Positions 25,262 through 33,792 are shown, counted from the first letter of the stretch. The stretch is DNA of 64,000 nt from Phenylobacterium sp. (GCF_013822795.1 NZ_PNLB01000005.1:141432-205431); one strand, 5' to 3'. Numbers and translations: made by a program. Notes: generated from the sequence alone by a model not told the origin.

Positions 25262-25394
25262 TGTCATCCCGGTTTCGGCGCAGCCGAAGACCGGGACCCA
25301 TGAACACCAGATCTCGCACGCCTCAGCGCCGCGCCCTCCTTCCGCCCATACGGCGTCAATGGGTCCCGGTCTTGCTGCGCAAACCGGGATGACA
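25262..25394. repeat. Long palindromic repeat, family B, copy 2
   Basis: A 133-bp element with the same perfect 14-base ends as the copy at 15794-15930 and related inner arms. The central part between the arms differs. It fills the gap between the convergent rpoN and tetR genes. Confidence 0.9.
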
Positions 25395-25397
25395 CCT

Positions 25398-25994
25398 CTA
25401 GTTCGCCGGCAGCGCCCCGAGATAGGCTTCCAGCAGGCGGACCAGCTCGTCCTCGAGCGCAGCGGGATCAAGCGCCAGGTCAGGCTCGGCCGCGGCCGCG
25501 CGCAGCAGGCTGATCGGCGCGTGGGTGAGCACGAAGGCGCGCTCCGGCGTCAGCTCCATCGCGAACTGAGCCTTGCCCTCGATGGCGGCCAGGAACGCCT
25601 GGTGATGCTGGGCCAGCCCGCCGTCGCCGCCGCGCCGCCGATACATCGCGTCAAGCAGGGCGGCGCGGCCGCGCGGGGCGTCGTCGAAGCTGCGGGTCAG
25701 GGCCTGGACGATGGCGCGCACGGCGTTCGTGCCCGGCGGGCTGATCACCAGGTCGGCGATGTCGTCGCGCACGGCGCTGGCGCGCTGTTCGGCGAGGGCG
25801 GCGAGTATGTCGTCCTTATCGCGGAAGTACTGGTAGACGGTGCCGATGCTGACCCCGGCGCGGGCGGCGATGTGGTTGGTGGTCAGCCGCTCGGCCCCCT
25901 CGGCTTCGAGAAGTTGAAGGGTGGCGTCCAGGATCACCTTGATCGTCGACTCGGCGCGCGCCTGGCGCGGCGTTCTGCGTTTTCTTTCAGGCAT
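25398..25994 (-). CDS. TetR/AcrR family regulator
   Basis: A 198-residue repressor with an N-terminal HTH at about residues 15-60 (STIKVILDATLQLLEAEGAE, then IAARAGVSIGTVYQYFRDKD). The rest is a ligand-binding domain resembling TetR_C members. The ATG is at 25994. It is divergent from the MpaB-type oxygenase gene, with a 19-bp palindrome in the 111-bp gap, so it likely represses that gene. It is convergent with rpoN across a family B repeat. Confidence 0.9.
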   Translation of the reverse strand: MPERKRRTPRQARAESTIKVILDATLQLLEAEGAERLTTNHIAARAGVSIGTVYQYFRDKDDILAALAEQRASAVRDDIADLVISPPGTNAVRAIVQALTRSFDDAPRGRAALLDAMYRRRGGDGGLAQHHQAFLAAIEGKAQFAMELTPERAFVLTHAPISLLRAAAAEPDLALDPAALEDELVRLLEAYLGALPAN

Positions 25995-26044
25995 TTGCCG
26001 GCACCGTGAAGCGGCGGCGCAGGGCCGCGTGAACGCGAGTAGGA

Positions 26045-26063
26045 ATGTGAGGAATGCTTACAT
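26045..26063. promoter_or_regulatory. Candidate operator between tetR and the MpaB-type oxygenase gene
   Basis: ATGTGAG-5 bp-CTTACAT is an inverted repeat with one mismatch in seven. It lies about 45 bases before the oxygenase ATG and 50 before the tetR ATG. The assignment to the adjacent TetR is by position. Confidence 0.5.
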
Positions 26064-26105
26064 AACGTTCGTGGCAGTCCAAGACCTCAACGCCTGGAGA
26101 CGTCC

Positions 26106-27431
26106 ATGAGCCCCGCCGTCGAGCGCGCCCGCCAGCGGATCGCCGCCCAGAAGGCCCTGCTGCCGCAGATGTATGCGAGCGTGGATTTCGACCGCCAGCC
26201 GGAGCGGTTCACCGACGATCCGGCCTTCGCAGGGGTGCGCGACCGCGCGCCGCTGGGGCTGCAGGTCACCGACGAGGAGATCGAGCTGGTCCGCGCCTAC
26301 ACCATGCTGGGCGACGTGGTGGCCGACGCCTATGCGGCGCTGATCCCCAAGCACGGATTTCGCGGACTGATCGCCATGCTGGTCCAGGCCTGCGACCACG
26401 GGGTGGAGGCGGTGGAGAACGCCCCGCCGGAGCTGGCGGCGTTCATCGCGGCGATGGAGGCGACGCCTGACTGGGTGGACATGGCGCTGGTCGACGAGGG
26501 CGCGCGGCTGGACCGCAACGCCACCGCCAACCTGGCGCCGTTCGCGATCCGTGGGGCGTTCATCGCCACCTTCCTCAACAAGTACTCGGCCCTGCCGATG
26601 GCCCTGACCGGGACGCTCAGCAACGACACCGCCGCGCGGCGGGTCAACGAGACCGCGACCTTCTTTGCGACCACGGTGCTGCCCGGCGCGCTGGAGCGCC
26701 ACGGCGAGGGGTTCAAGGCCGCGGCCATGGTGCGGCTGATGCACTCGATGGTGCGGTTCAACGCCTTGCGCTCGGGCCGCTGGGACAGCGCCGTCTACGG
26801 CGTGCCGATCCCGCAGGTCGACCAGATGCCGGCCGGGCTGATCCCGATCTTCCTGATGGCCTTCAAGCTGATGGGCCAGGGGCGGCGGACGTTCACCGCG
26901 GCCGAGCGCGCGCAGGTCGAGCTGGCCCGCTATCGCTGTTTCCTGTTGGGGCTGCCCGAAGAGCTGCTGGCGACCACGCCTGAGGGGATCGTGCGGATCA
27001 TGACCGCACGCGGCAGCACGCTGCGCCAAGGGTTCGACGACGAGACCTGCGGCGAGCTGATCCGCGCGACGCTGTCGGCCTATCTGCCGGCCAGCCGCTC
27101 GCCGGCGGCGCGGCTGCACAACGTGATCGAGAAGAGCTTCGCCAAGGCGTTCTTCCTGCGCCAGTTCCTGAAGGGCGACCGGGCGGCGGCGGACCGCATG
27201 GGCGTGCCGGTCAGCGGGCTGGACCGGGCGGTGTTCGCGCTGGTGGCGGTGGCGGTCGGGCTGCGGATGGCGGCCTATCGCTGGGCGGCGCGGATCCCGG
27301 GCCTGCGCGGGGCGGCCGATGCGGCGCTGGTGCGCAAGATCCGCGCGCTGCTGCGCCGCTATGGCCATGCGGAGTTCACGTCCAACGCCGAGGCCTATCG
27401 CCCCGCCCAAGGCGTGCGCGCGGCGGCCTGA
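26106..27431 (+). CDS. MpaB/DUF2236 family oxygenase-like protein
   Basis: A 441-residue, mainly helical protein matching the DUF2236 family (fungal MpaB and rubber oxygenase Lcp). The family's heme-region pattern is seen around residues 200-215 (AAMVRLMHSMVRFNALR) and the IPQVDQM segment follows. A hydrophobic C-terminal helix is present at about 375-400 (AVFALVAVAVGLRMAAYRW). Lcp is a heme-b enzyme that cleaves polyisoprene; the substrate here is unknown. The ATG has GGAGA just upstream. Control by the divergent TetR is likely. Confidence 0.83.
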   Translation: MSPAVERARQRIAAQKALLPQMYASVDFDRQPERFTDDPAFAGVRDRAPLGLQVTDEEIELVRAYTMLGDVVADAYAALIPKHGFRGLIAMLVQACDHGVEAVENAPPELAAFIAAMEATPDWVDMALVDEGARLDRNATANLAPFAIRGAFIATFLNKYSALPMALTGTLSNDTAARRVNETATFFATTVLPGALERHGEGFKAAAMVRLMHSMVRFNALRSGRWDSAVYGVPIPQVDQMPAGLIPIFLMAFKLMGQGRRTFTAAERAQVELARYRCFLLGLPEELLATTPEGIVRIMTARGSTLRQGFDDETCGELIRATLSAYLPASRSPAARLHNVIEKSFAKAFFLRQFLKGDRAAADRMGVPVSGLDRAVFALVAVAVGLRMAAYRWAARIPGLRGAADAALVRKIRALLRRYGHAEFTSNAEAYRPAQGVRAAA

Positions 27432-27515
27432 TTTCGGCAAGAACGCGCCCAGCTCTGCAGGCTTTGCGAGAAATTCTGTCTTGAGCCTCGTGGGCGTCCG
27501 GCTAGGGATGCCCGC

Positions 27516-28487
27516 GTGATCAGCTTTCAATCCGTCGGCAAGACCTTCGCGCGCGCGACCGCGCCTGCGCTCCATGACGTCACCTTGCAGGTCCAGGCTG
27601 GCGAGGTGTTCGGCGTCATCGGCCAGTCAGGCGCCGGCAAGTCGACCCTGATCCGGCTGATCAACGGACTGGAGCGGCCGAGCGCGGGCAAGGTGCTCAC
27701 CGACGGCGAGGACGTCGGGGCGTTGGACGCCGCGGGCCTGCGCGCTCTGCGCCGCCGGGTCGGGATGATCTTCCAACACTTCAACCTGCTGTCGTCGAAG
27801 ACTGTCGCCCAGAACGTCGCCTATCCGCTGAAGGTGGCGGGCGTGGCGAAGGCGCAGATCGGCCCGAAGGTCGAGCAGCTGCTGGAACGGGTCGGCCTGG
27901 GCGATCAGGCGCACAAGTACCCGGCCCAGCTGTCGGGCGGCCAGAAGCAGCGGGTCGGCATCGCCCGGGCCCTGGCCAATGGCCCCAAGATCCTGCTCTG
28001 CGACGAGGCGACCAGCGCGCTCGATCCGCAGACCACCGAGCAGATCCTCGACCTGCTCAGCGAACTGAACCGCGAGCTGGGCCTGACCATCGTGCTGATC
28101 ACTCACGAGATGGAGGTGATCCGCCGAGTCTGCCATCGCGTCGCCGTGCTCGACGCCGGATCGGTGGTGGAGAGCGGCGACGTGGCGGAGGTGTTCCTGC
28201 ATCCGCAGCATGCCGTGACCCGGGCGCTGGTGGCCGACGCGGCCGGCCTGGGCGCGGCGGCGACGCCCGGCGCGCTGCGGCTGACCTTTCGTGGGCAGGC
28301 GACCTATGAGCCGATCCTGGGCCGCATCGCCCGCGACACCGGGGTCGACTACTCGATCCTGGCCGGCCGCATCGACCGGATCCGCGACGAGCCCTATGGC
28401 CAGCTGCTGGTCAGCCTAGTCGGCGGCGACGTGGTCGCGGCGCGCGAGCGGCTGAGCGCCGCCGGCGTTCGGGTCGAGGAGGCGTAA
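27516..28487 (+). CDS. metN: Methionine ABC transporter ATP-binding protein
   Basis: A 323-residue ATPase of the MetNIQ importer. Walker A is GQSGAGKST (about residues 37-45), signature [15 protein letters not shown], Walker [13 protein letters not shown]. The last 80 or so residues form the NIL/ACT-like domain that in E. coli MetN binds methionine and inhibits transport, here beginning near [13 protein letters not shown]. The start is GTG 27516. No SAM-binding riboswitch was recognised in the 84-base upstream gap. metI starts 3 bases after its stop, so the operon is tight. Confidence 0.95.
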   Translation: MISFQSVGKTFARATAPALHDVTLQVQAGEVFGVIGQSGAGKSTLIRLINGLERPSAGKVLTDGEDVGALDAAGLRALRRRVGMIFQHFNLLSSKTVAQNVAYPLKVAGVAKAQIGPKVEQLLERVGLGDQAHKYPAQLSGGQKQRVGIARALANGPKILLCDEATSALDPQTTEQILDLLSELNRELGLTIVLITHEMEVIRRVCHRVAVLDAGSVVESGDVAEVFLHPQHAVTRALVADAAGLGAAATPGALRLTFRGQATYEPILGRIARDTGVDYSILAGRIDRIRDEPYGQLLVSLVGGDVVAARERLSAAGVRVEEA

Positions 28488-28490
28488 GTC

Positions 28491-29147
28491 ATGTTCGCCA
28501 ACATCAACTGGGCCGACATCGGCCAGGCCAGCCTCGACACCCTGGTCATGCTGGCCGGGTCGCTGGGCTTCTCGGTGCTGCTGGGCCTGCCGCTGGGCGT
28601 GATCCTGTTCCTGACTGGCAAGGGCAAGCTGCTGGAGAATGGGCCGGCCCACGCGGCGCTGTCGTTCGGCGTCAACGTGCTGCGCTCGGTGCCGTTCGTG
28701 ATCCTGCTGATCGTGATGATTCCGCTGACCATGCTGCTGGTCGGCACCTCGCTGGGCGTGGCCGGAGCCATCCCGCCGCTGGTGGTGGGGGCGGCGCCGT
28801 TCTATGCGCGGCTGGTCGAGACCGCGCTGCGCGAGGTCGACAAGGGCGTGATCGAGGCGGCCCAGGCGATGGGCGCCAGCCCGCGCCAGATCGTGTTCGG
28901 GGCGCTGCTGCCCGAGGCGCTGCCCGGCATCGTGGCCGGCGCGACGGTGACGGCGATCGCGTTGGTCTCCTACACGGCCATGGCCGGCGTGGTCGGGGCC
29001 GGCGGCCTGGGCGACCTGGCGATCCGTTTCGGCTACCAGCGGTTCCAGACCGACGTCATGGTCGTGACGGTGCTGCTGCTGCTGGCCCTGGTTCAGGGGC
29101 TGCAATGGGCGGGCGACCGCCTGGTCATCAAGCTCAGCCGCCGCTGA
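28491..29147 (+). CDS. metI: Methionine ABC transporter permease
   Basis: A 218-residue permease with about five transmembrane helices. The coupling-loop motif that docks on MetN is seen in EAAQAMGASPRQIVFGALLP (about residues 123-142). The first helix starts near residue 15 (TLVMLAGSLGFSVLLGLPLG). It lies between metN and metQ with gaps of 3 and 17 bases. Confidence 0.95.
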   Translation: MFANINWADIGQASLDTLVMLAGSLGFSVLLGLPLGVILFLTGKGKLLENGPAHAALSFGVNVLRSVPFVILLIVMIPLTMLLVGTSLGVAGAIPPLVVGAAPFYARLVETALREVDKGVIEAAQAMGASPRQIVFGALLPEALPGIVAGATVTAIALVSYTAMAGVVGAGGLGDLAIRFGYQRFQTDVMVVTVLLLLALVQGLQWAGDRLVIKLSRR

Positions 29148-29164
29148 GCGGCGAAAGGAAGTCC

Positions 29165-29968
29165 ATGCTGAACAAGCGCACCCTGATCCTGGCCGCCGCC
29201 GTCCTGGCGCTGGCCGCCTGCGGCCAGAAGCCGGCCGCCACGGCCGCCGCCGACACCCTGGTCATCGCCGCCACCCCGGTGCCGCACGCCGAGATCCTGG
29301 AGGTCGTGCGCCCCATCTTGGCCAAGGAGGGCGTGAAGCTGGATGTGAAGGTGTTCAACGACTACGTGCAGCCGAACCTGCAGGTGGCGCAGAAGCAGCT
29401 GGACGTGAACTACTTCCAGACCGCGCCCTATCTCGACGAGTTCAACAAGGCCCGCGGCACCAACCTGGTGAAGGTGGTCGGCGTGCATATCGAGCCGATC
29501 GGGGCCTATTCGAAGAAGTTCAAGAGCCTGGCCGAGCTGCCGCAGGGCGCCAGCGTGGCGATCCCCAACGAGCCGAGCAACGGCGGGCGGGCGCTGCTGC
29601 TGCTGCAGAAGGGCGGGCTGATCACCCTGAAGGACCCGGCCAACCCGCTGTCGACGCTGAACGACATCGTCGCCAACCCCAAGGGCCTGAAGTTCAAGGA
29701 GCTGGAGGCCGCGACTCTGCCGCGGGTGCTGGGCGAACTGGACCTGGCGGTGATCAACACCAACTACGTGCTCGACGCGGGTCTGAACCCGGCCAAGGAC
29801 GCGCTGATCCTGGAGGACGGGAACAGCCCCTATGTGAACCTGCTGGTCGCCCGGCCCGACAACAAGGACGACCCGAGGGTGCAGAAGCTGGCCAAGGCGC
29901 TGACCAGCCCCGAGGTGAAGGCGTTCATCGCCCAAAAGTACGCCGGCGCGGTGCAGCCGGCGTTCTGA
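29165..29968 (+). CDS. metQ: Methionine-binding lipoprotein
   Basis: A 267-residue substrate-binding lipoprotein. The lipobox is LALAAC with Cys19 as the lipidated residue. The mature part has the NLPA family patterns VKVFNDYVQPNLQV, LDVNYFQTAPYLDEF and AIINTNYVLDAGL-like (AVINTNYVLDAGLNP). The start is ATG 29165; the frame is open upstream but overlaps metI. It completes the metNIQ operon. Its 3' side holds a run of palindromic repeats before the convergent asd gene. Confidence 0.95.
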   Translation: MLNKRTLILAAAVLALAACGQKPAATAAADTLVIAATPVPHAEILEVVRPILAKEGVKLDVKVFNDYVQPNLQVAQKQLDVNYFQTAPYLDEFNKARGTNLVKVVGVHIEPIGAYSKKFKSLAELPQGASVAIPNEPSNGGRALLLLQKGGLITLKDPANPLSTLNDIVANPKGLKFKELEAATLPRVLGELDLAVINTNYVLDAGLNPAKDALILEDGNSPYVNLLVARPDNKDDPRVQKLAKALTSPEVKAFIAQKYAGAVQPAF

Positions 29969-30000
29969 CGACCAACCTGGGGGCCGCACCTAGAAGTTCC

Positions 30001-30283
30001 TCGCCCCGCTTGAGGGGAGAGGTTAGGTGAGGGGGTGGCGGCGCGGAGCGGCGCATTGCGGCGGCGGCCGTAGACCCCCTCACCCCAACCCTCTCCCCCA
30101 AGGGGCGAGGGAGCGGTCTGTGGCGCGGCGGGCGGAGGGCTTCCTGGCGTGCGCGCCGCCTGGGCGTGGCAGGTCCAGAGCTGAAAGGTCCCTCGACCCT
30201 CTCCCCCAAGGGGGCGGGGGAGCGGTCTGGGCGGGCGGGCCGTCAGAGCGCTTCGCCCGCCACCTCCCCAATGGGGAGGCTCC
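30001..30283. repeat. Cluster of family A palindromes between metQ and asd
   Basis: Four copies or half copies occur at about 30001-30037, 30074-30112, 30189-30231 and 30262-30283, all with the CCCTCTCCCC/GGGGAGAGG core. The first two face each other as a larger inverted pair. This 316-bp gap between convergent genes contains no supported gene. A terminator role is plausible. Confidence 0.85.
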
Positions 30284-30284
30284 G

Positions 30285-31328
30285 TTACCGCGCCACGACC
30301 TCCGCGATCTGGACGGCGTTGAGGGCCGCGCCCTTCAGCAGCTGATCGCCGACCACGAACAGGCTGAGCGTGCGGCCGGTGGGGTCGGAGAGGTCGGCGC
30401 GGATGCGGCCGACCAGGACGTCGTCGGCGCCCGAAGCCTCGTTCGGCATCGGGAAGTGGTTGCGCAGCGCGTCGTTGACCAGCTTCACGCCCGGCGCGGC
30501 GGCCAGCCACTCTTCGGCCTGGGCGGGGGTGACCGGGTTCTCGAACTCGACGGTCAGCGACATCGAGTGGGCGCGCAGCACCGGCACCCGCACACAGGTG
30601 AAGGACAGGCGCAGGTCCGGCGTGGACATGATCTTGCGGATCTCCTCCATCGCCTTCAGCTCTTCGCCGTTGTAGCCGGTCTCGGCGTCGACGCCGGCGT
30701 TATGGCTGAACAGGTTGAAGGCGTAGGGGTGCGGCAGCACCTTGGGCTCGAAGGCTTCGCCGGCCAGGTAGGCGGCGGTGGACTGTTCGAGTTCGGCCAT
30801 GGCCGCGGCGCCGGCGCCCGAGGCCGACTGGTAGGTCGCGCCGATCACCCGCTGGATGGGGTTGTTGGCGTGCAGCGGCGCCAGCGCCATCACCGCGATC
30901 GCAGCGACGCAGTTGGGATTGGCGATGATCCGCGGCTGCTCGCCCAGCAGGCCGCCGTTCACTTCGGGAACCACCAGCGGGATCTCGGCTTGCATGCGGA
31001 AGGCCGAGGAGTTGTCGACCACGACGCAGCCCTTGGCCGCGGCGATCGGCGCGAACTCGCGGCTGATCGAGGCGCCGGCCGAGAACAGGGCGATGTCGAC
31101 GCCGGTGAAGGAGTCGGCGGTCAACGCCTCGACGGCCACCTGGCGGCCCTGGAAGGTGTAGGTGCGGCCGGCCGAGCGCGGCGAGGCCAGCAGCTTCAGC
31201 GCGCGGACCGGGAAATTGCGGCGCTCGAGACACTCCATCAGTTCGACGCCGACGGCGCCGGTGGCCCCGACGATGGCGACGTTGAACAGGCGTTGGCCGG
31301 CGGAGCGGGCGACTTCGGTGGAAAGCAT
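30285..31328 (-). CDS. asd: Aspartate-semialdehyde dehydrogenase
   Basis: A 347-residue enzyme that reduces aspartyl phosphate to aspartate semialdehyde, the branch point to lysine/diaminopimelate, threonine and methionine. The NADPH motif is VAIVGATGAVGVEL (about residues 17-30) and the catalytic Cys is in ANPNCVA (about residue 139). The His-containing segment LRAHSMSLTVEF is at about 246. The start is ATG 31328 with GGAGA about 9 bases upstream; the frame is open for another 900 bases upstream, but that overlaps exoD and looks like a GC-rich shadow. The leader contains a strong hairpin at 31406-31458. Confidence 0.96.
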   Translation of the reverse strand: MLSTEVARSAGQRLFNVAIVGATGAVGVELMECLERRNFPVRALKLLASPRSAGRTYTFQGRQVAVEALTADSFTGVDIALFSAGASISREFAPIAAAKGCVVVDNSSAFRMQAEIPLVVPEVNGGLLGEQPRIIANPNCVAAIAVMALAPLHANNPIQRVIGATYQSASGAGAAAMAELEQSTAAYLAGEAFEPKVLPHPYAFNLFSHNAGVDAETGYNGEELKAMEEIRKIMSTPDLRLSFTCVRVPVLRAHSMSLTVEFENPVTPAQAEEWLAAAPGVKLVNDALRNHFPMPNEASGADDVLVGRIRADLSDPTGRTLSLFVVGDQLLKGAALNAVQIAEVVAR

Positions 31329-31405
31329 GACTCTATCGTCTCCGGTGGGTGAGTTCCGGTAGGCCGAGGTCTTTCGCTTTTCGAGAATGCGACCCCAGCC
31401 TGCCG

Positions 31406-31458
31406 GCGGGGTCCTTGGGGTCTTACGCGGCGAGCACGCGCGAACCCCCAAGCCCCGC
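31406..31458 (-). promoter_or_regulatory. Strong hairpin upstream of asd
   Basis: GCGGGG-(2-base bulge)-CTTGGGG at 31406-31420 pairs with CCCCAAG-CCCCGC at 31446-31458, around a 25-base loop that can form a small inner stem (ACGCG/CGCG type). It is 78 bases before the asd start, in a 294-bp gap with no other supported gene. It could belong to the asd leader or to a terminator; it matches no riboswitch recognised here. Confidence 0.4.
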
Positions 31459-31622
31459 GGGCATGGTGGTTTTAATCGCGCTTTTAATGGTCGAACGACG
31501 CATGGCGCTCCGATATGGCAAAGACAGCCTGCTTGTAAATGGTGAAATGTAGGCCAAATCCAAAACGAGGCTCGGGCGTTGTGGTCGCGCCAGGAAGTCT
31601 GAAGGGGCCGCTGCGGCGAGGC

Positions 31623-32237
31623 ATGGACGACGAACCGGACCACACTTCCATCTCCGCCATCGTTCGTGAGTTCACCGAGCGCGAGAGCGTCAGCATCGGC
31701 GAGATCGTCGATCGCTTCGGGACGCGGGCGTTCGGCGCGCTGCTGTTCATCTTCGCGCTGCCAAACCTTCTGCCGCTGCCGCCGGGCTCCTCGACGATCC
31801 TCGGCGCGCCGCTGCTGCTGCTGGCGCCGCAGGTGGCGTTGGGCGTCGATGCGCCCTGGCTGCCGCGCTCGGTCGACGGGCGCCGGATCAGCGGGGCCGA
31901 TCTCAACAAGGTGTTCGGGCCGCTGCTGCCCTGGGTCGAGCGGTTCGAGAAGGTCTCCCGCCCGCGGATCGGGTTGCTGTTCAGCGTCTGGGGGCAGCGG
32001 CTGATCGGGACGATCTGCACGCTGCTGGCCTTCGTGCTGATCCTTCCGATCCCGCTGGGCAACCTGCTGCCGGGCCTGACCATCGGCGTGTTCGGGTTCT
32101 CGCTGTTCCAGCGGGATGGCTTTTTTGCGGTCGCCGGCTATGTGCTGGCGGGGTTCAGCGCCTTTCTTTTGTACGTCGCGGCCGACGCGGTGGTCGCCGG
32201 TGTTCGCCTTCTCGTGAACTGGCTCGGGGGTGCTTGA
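31623..32237 (+). CDS. ExoD family exopolysaccharide-related membrane protein
   Basis: A 204-residue membrane protein of the ExoD family, named after a Rhizobium gene that affects exopolysaccharide. Family patterns seen are SIGEIVDRFGTRAFGALLFI, then FALPNLLPLPPGSSTILGAP and a central hydrophobic pair at about 130-165. Three to four transmembrane helices are visible. The start is ATG 31623, after GCGAGG; an upstream ATG at 31539 would add 28 residues. The mechanism is unknown. Its stop overlaps a possible hpf promoter. Confidence 0.85.
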   Translation: MDDEPDHTSISAIVREFTERESVSIGEIVDRFGTRAFGALLFIFALPNLLPLPPGSSTILGAPLLLLAPQVALGVDAPWLPRSVDGRRISGADLNKVFGPLLPWVERFEKVSRPRIGLLFSVWGQRLIGTICTLLAFVLILPIPLGNLLPGLTIGVFGFSLFQRDGFFAVAGYVLAGFSAFLLYVAADAVVAGVRLLVNWLGGA

Positions 32238-32264
32238 CACCCAAGCCGCACGGGCGCGTTGTTA
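32234..32264 (+). promoter_or_regulatory. Possible hpf promoter
   Basis: TTGACA at 32234-32239 overlaps the exoD stop. A weak -10-like TTGTTA is at 32259-32264, 19 bp further. Transcription would start at about the hpf ATG (32269), giving a leaderless message. The -10 match is poor, so this is tentative. Confidence 0.3.
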
Positions 32265-32268
32265 GCTC

Positions 32269-32907
32269 ATGCAAGTCTTAGTCTCTGGCAAGCATGTCGC
32301 CGTTGGGGAGGCCCTGCGCGAGCGGGTCACCGACGAAATCACCGGTTCCATCGGGAAGTACTTCGAACGTGGCGGAGACGCCGACGTCGTAGTCAGCCGT
32401 GAGGGCCATTCCTTCCGAGTCGACTGCGCGGTGAAGCTGGCCTCAGGCCAGGCGTTGCAGTCCCATGGTCTGGGGAGCGACGCGCACGGTGCGTTCGATG
32501 CCGCGCTCGCCAAGATCGAGACTCGCATCCGTCGCTACAAGCGAAGGCTGAAGAGTCATTCGGCCGCGGCCAACGCCAAGCAGGCGGAAACCGCGTCCTA
32601 CTTCGTCATCCGCGCGCCGGAGGGCGAGGAGGACGTCGACTGGGACGACGGCGAAACGTCGCAGTCCGCGCACGCGCCGCCTTCGGCGATGGTGATTGCA
32701 GAAACCGAAAAGCCCGTCCGCGAGATGACCGTTTCTATGGCGGTCATGGAGTTGGACTTGACGGAATCTCAAACAATCGTGTTTAGGAACGCCGCTCACG
32801 GAGGCTTGTCCGTGGTGTACCGCCGGCCGGATGGGAATATCGGCTGGATCGATCCCGAACGTACGAAGTCGCTCGATGGGAACGGCGTAAACGGAGCCAG
32901 CGTCTAG
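32269..32907 (+). CDS. hpf: Ribosome hibernation promoting factor, long form
   Basis: A 212-residue long-form HPF. The N-terminal S30AE domain (residues about 1-105: QVLVSGKHVAVGEALRERVT, ALAKIETRIRRYKRRL) binds in the 30S decoding site. A linker at about 105-150 leads to the C-terminal dimerisation domain (MAVMELDLTESQTIVFRNA, VVYRRPDGNIGWIDP), which allows 100S formation. The start is fixed by the conserved N-terminus, yet no Shine-Dalgarno is present. ptsN follows 70 bases later, the usual rpoN-cluster order. Confidence 0.96.
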   Translation: MQVLVSGKHVAVGEALRERVTDEITGSIGKYFERGGDADVVVSREGHSFRVDCAVKLASGQALQSHGLGSDAHGAFDAALAKIETRIRRYKRRLKSHSAAANAKQAETASYFVIRAPEGEEDVDWDDGETSQSAHAPPSAMVIAETEKPVREMTVSMAVMELDLTESQTIVFRNAAHGGLSVVYRRPDGNIGWIDPERTKSLDGNGVNGASV

Positions 32908-32977
32908 GCGCTGGAATCCCGCCGTCCCGGAGCCGGACGTCGGTCGGGCTTTGTTCGAGTTTGGGCGTCACGAGATT

Positions 32978-33442
32978 ATGCAAATAGGCGACATCCTGGA
33001 CCGCGCGGCGATCGCGGCGCGTGCGAGCGCGCCGAGCAAGCGTCAGGCCCTGGCCGTGGTGGCGGAGATCGCCGCCCGGCAATTCGGGCTGGACGCCGGC
33101 AGCGTGCTGGACGCGCTGATCGAGCGCGAGAACGCCGGTTCGACCGGCGTCGGCCACGGCGTGGCCGTACCGCATGCGCGGCTCGAGGGGCTGACCCAGA
33201 TGCGCGGCCTGTTCGTGCGCCTGGACCAGCCAGTCGAGTTCGAGTCGGTGGACGAGCAGCCGGTCGACCTGATCTTCGCGCTGTTCGCCCCGCCGAACGC
33301 CAGTTCGGAACACCTGCGGGCCTTGGCCCGGGTGTCGCGGATGTTGCGTCAGGGCGACCTGCGCGAGCACCTGCGCCAGGCCAGGACGCCCGACGCTATT
33401 CACGCGCTGTTGGTTCAGGAACGGCCGTCTGCAGCGGCCTGA
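32978..33442 (+). CDS. ptsN: PTS IIA-like nitrogen regulatory protein
   Basis: A 154-residue EIIA-Ntr. The phosphorylated His is His66 in GVAVPHARL. N-terminal MQIGDILDRAAI and the C-terminal helical AR(V)SRMLRQGDLREHLRQA fit the family. It is expected to link nitrogen/carbon signals (with PtsP and NPr) to potassium and stringent-response targets. The start is ATG 32978; no strong Shine-Dalgarno is seen. It follows hpf as in other rpoN clusters. Confidence 0.95.
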   Translation: MQIGDILDRAAIAARASAPSKRQALAVVAEIAARQFGLDAGSVLDALIERENAGSTGVGHGVAVPHARLEGLTQMRGLFVRLDQPVEFESVDEQPVDLIFALFAPPNASSEHLRALARVSRMLRQGDLREHLRQARTPDAIHALLVQERPSAAA

Positions 33443-33449
33443 TGGGGCG

Positions 33450-33477
33450 GCTGGCCGGGGCCTCGGGCCCGACCAGC
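33450..33477. terminator. Bidirectional hairpin between ptsN and the DUF1150 gene
   Basis: GCTGGCCGGG (33450-33459) pairs with CCCGACCAGC (33468-33477) with one mismatch, around an 8-base loop. It is the main feature between two convergent genes. Confidence 0.5.
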
Positions 33478-33492
33478 GCATGTTGCTATCGC

Positions 33493-33750
33493 TTAGTGCA
33501 CCGAGACCGGCGCCAGTTCGTGGGCCAGCGCCGCGGCGACGGCCGAGTCCTTGTCAGTCAGCACCGCTAGGCGTTCGCCGTCGGCGCGGTGGACCGCATA
33601 CAAAATCTGATCGGGATCGAGCTGAAACCCCTGGATCTGTGCAGCGGGCGTGCTCGCCATGATCTCGGCGGCCTTGATCGGACGGACATAGACCAGGTCC
33701 GGGGCCCCGAGGGCGGCGAAAGCTTCAGTCGTAAGATTGGGCGTCATCAT
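33493..33750 (-). CDS. DUF1150 family protein
   Basis: An 85-residue protein with the DUF1150 layout: an N-terminal AFAALGAPDLVYVRPI segment and C-terminal QILYAVHRADGERLAVLTDK. DUF1150 genes regularly follow Hsp20 genes in alphaproteobacteria, as here (42 bases downstream of the Hsp20 stop). Probably part of the heat-shock operon. The molecular role is unknown. Confidence 0.87.
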   Translation of the reverse strand: MMTPNLTTEAFAALGAPDLVYVRPIKAAEIMASTPAAQIQGFQLDPDQILYAVHRADGERLAVLTDKDSAVAAALAHELAPVSVH

Positions 33751-33792
33751 TGACCACCTCCGTAAAACTCAACGCTTCGAACGGCCGCCGGT

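Noticed and set aside
27432-27515. SAM-II riboswitch before metN
   Set aside because: The gap is only 84 bases and shows no SAM-II core or pseudoknot that I could recognise.
31329-32240. Extension of asd upstream by about 300 residues
   Set aside because: The asd Rossmann domain starts at residue 17 from ATG 31328, which has a ribosome-binding site; the extension overlaps exoD and has shadow-like composition.
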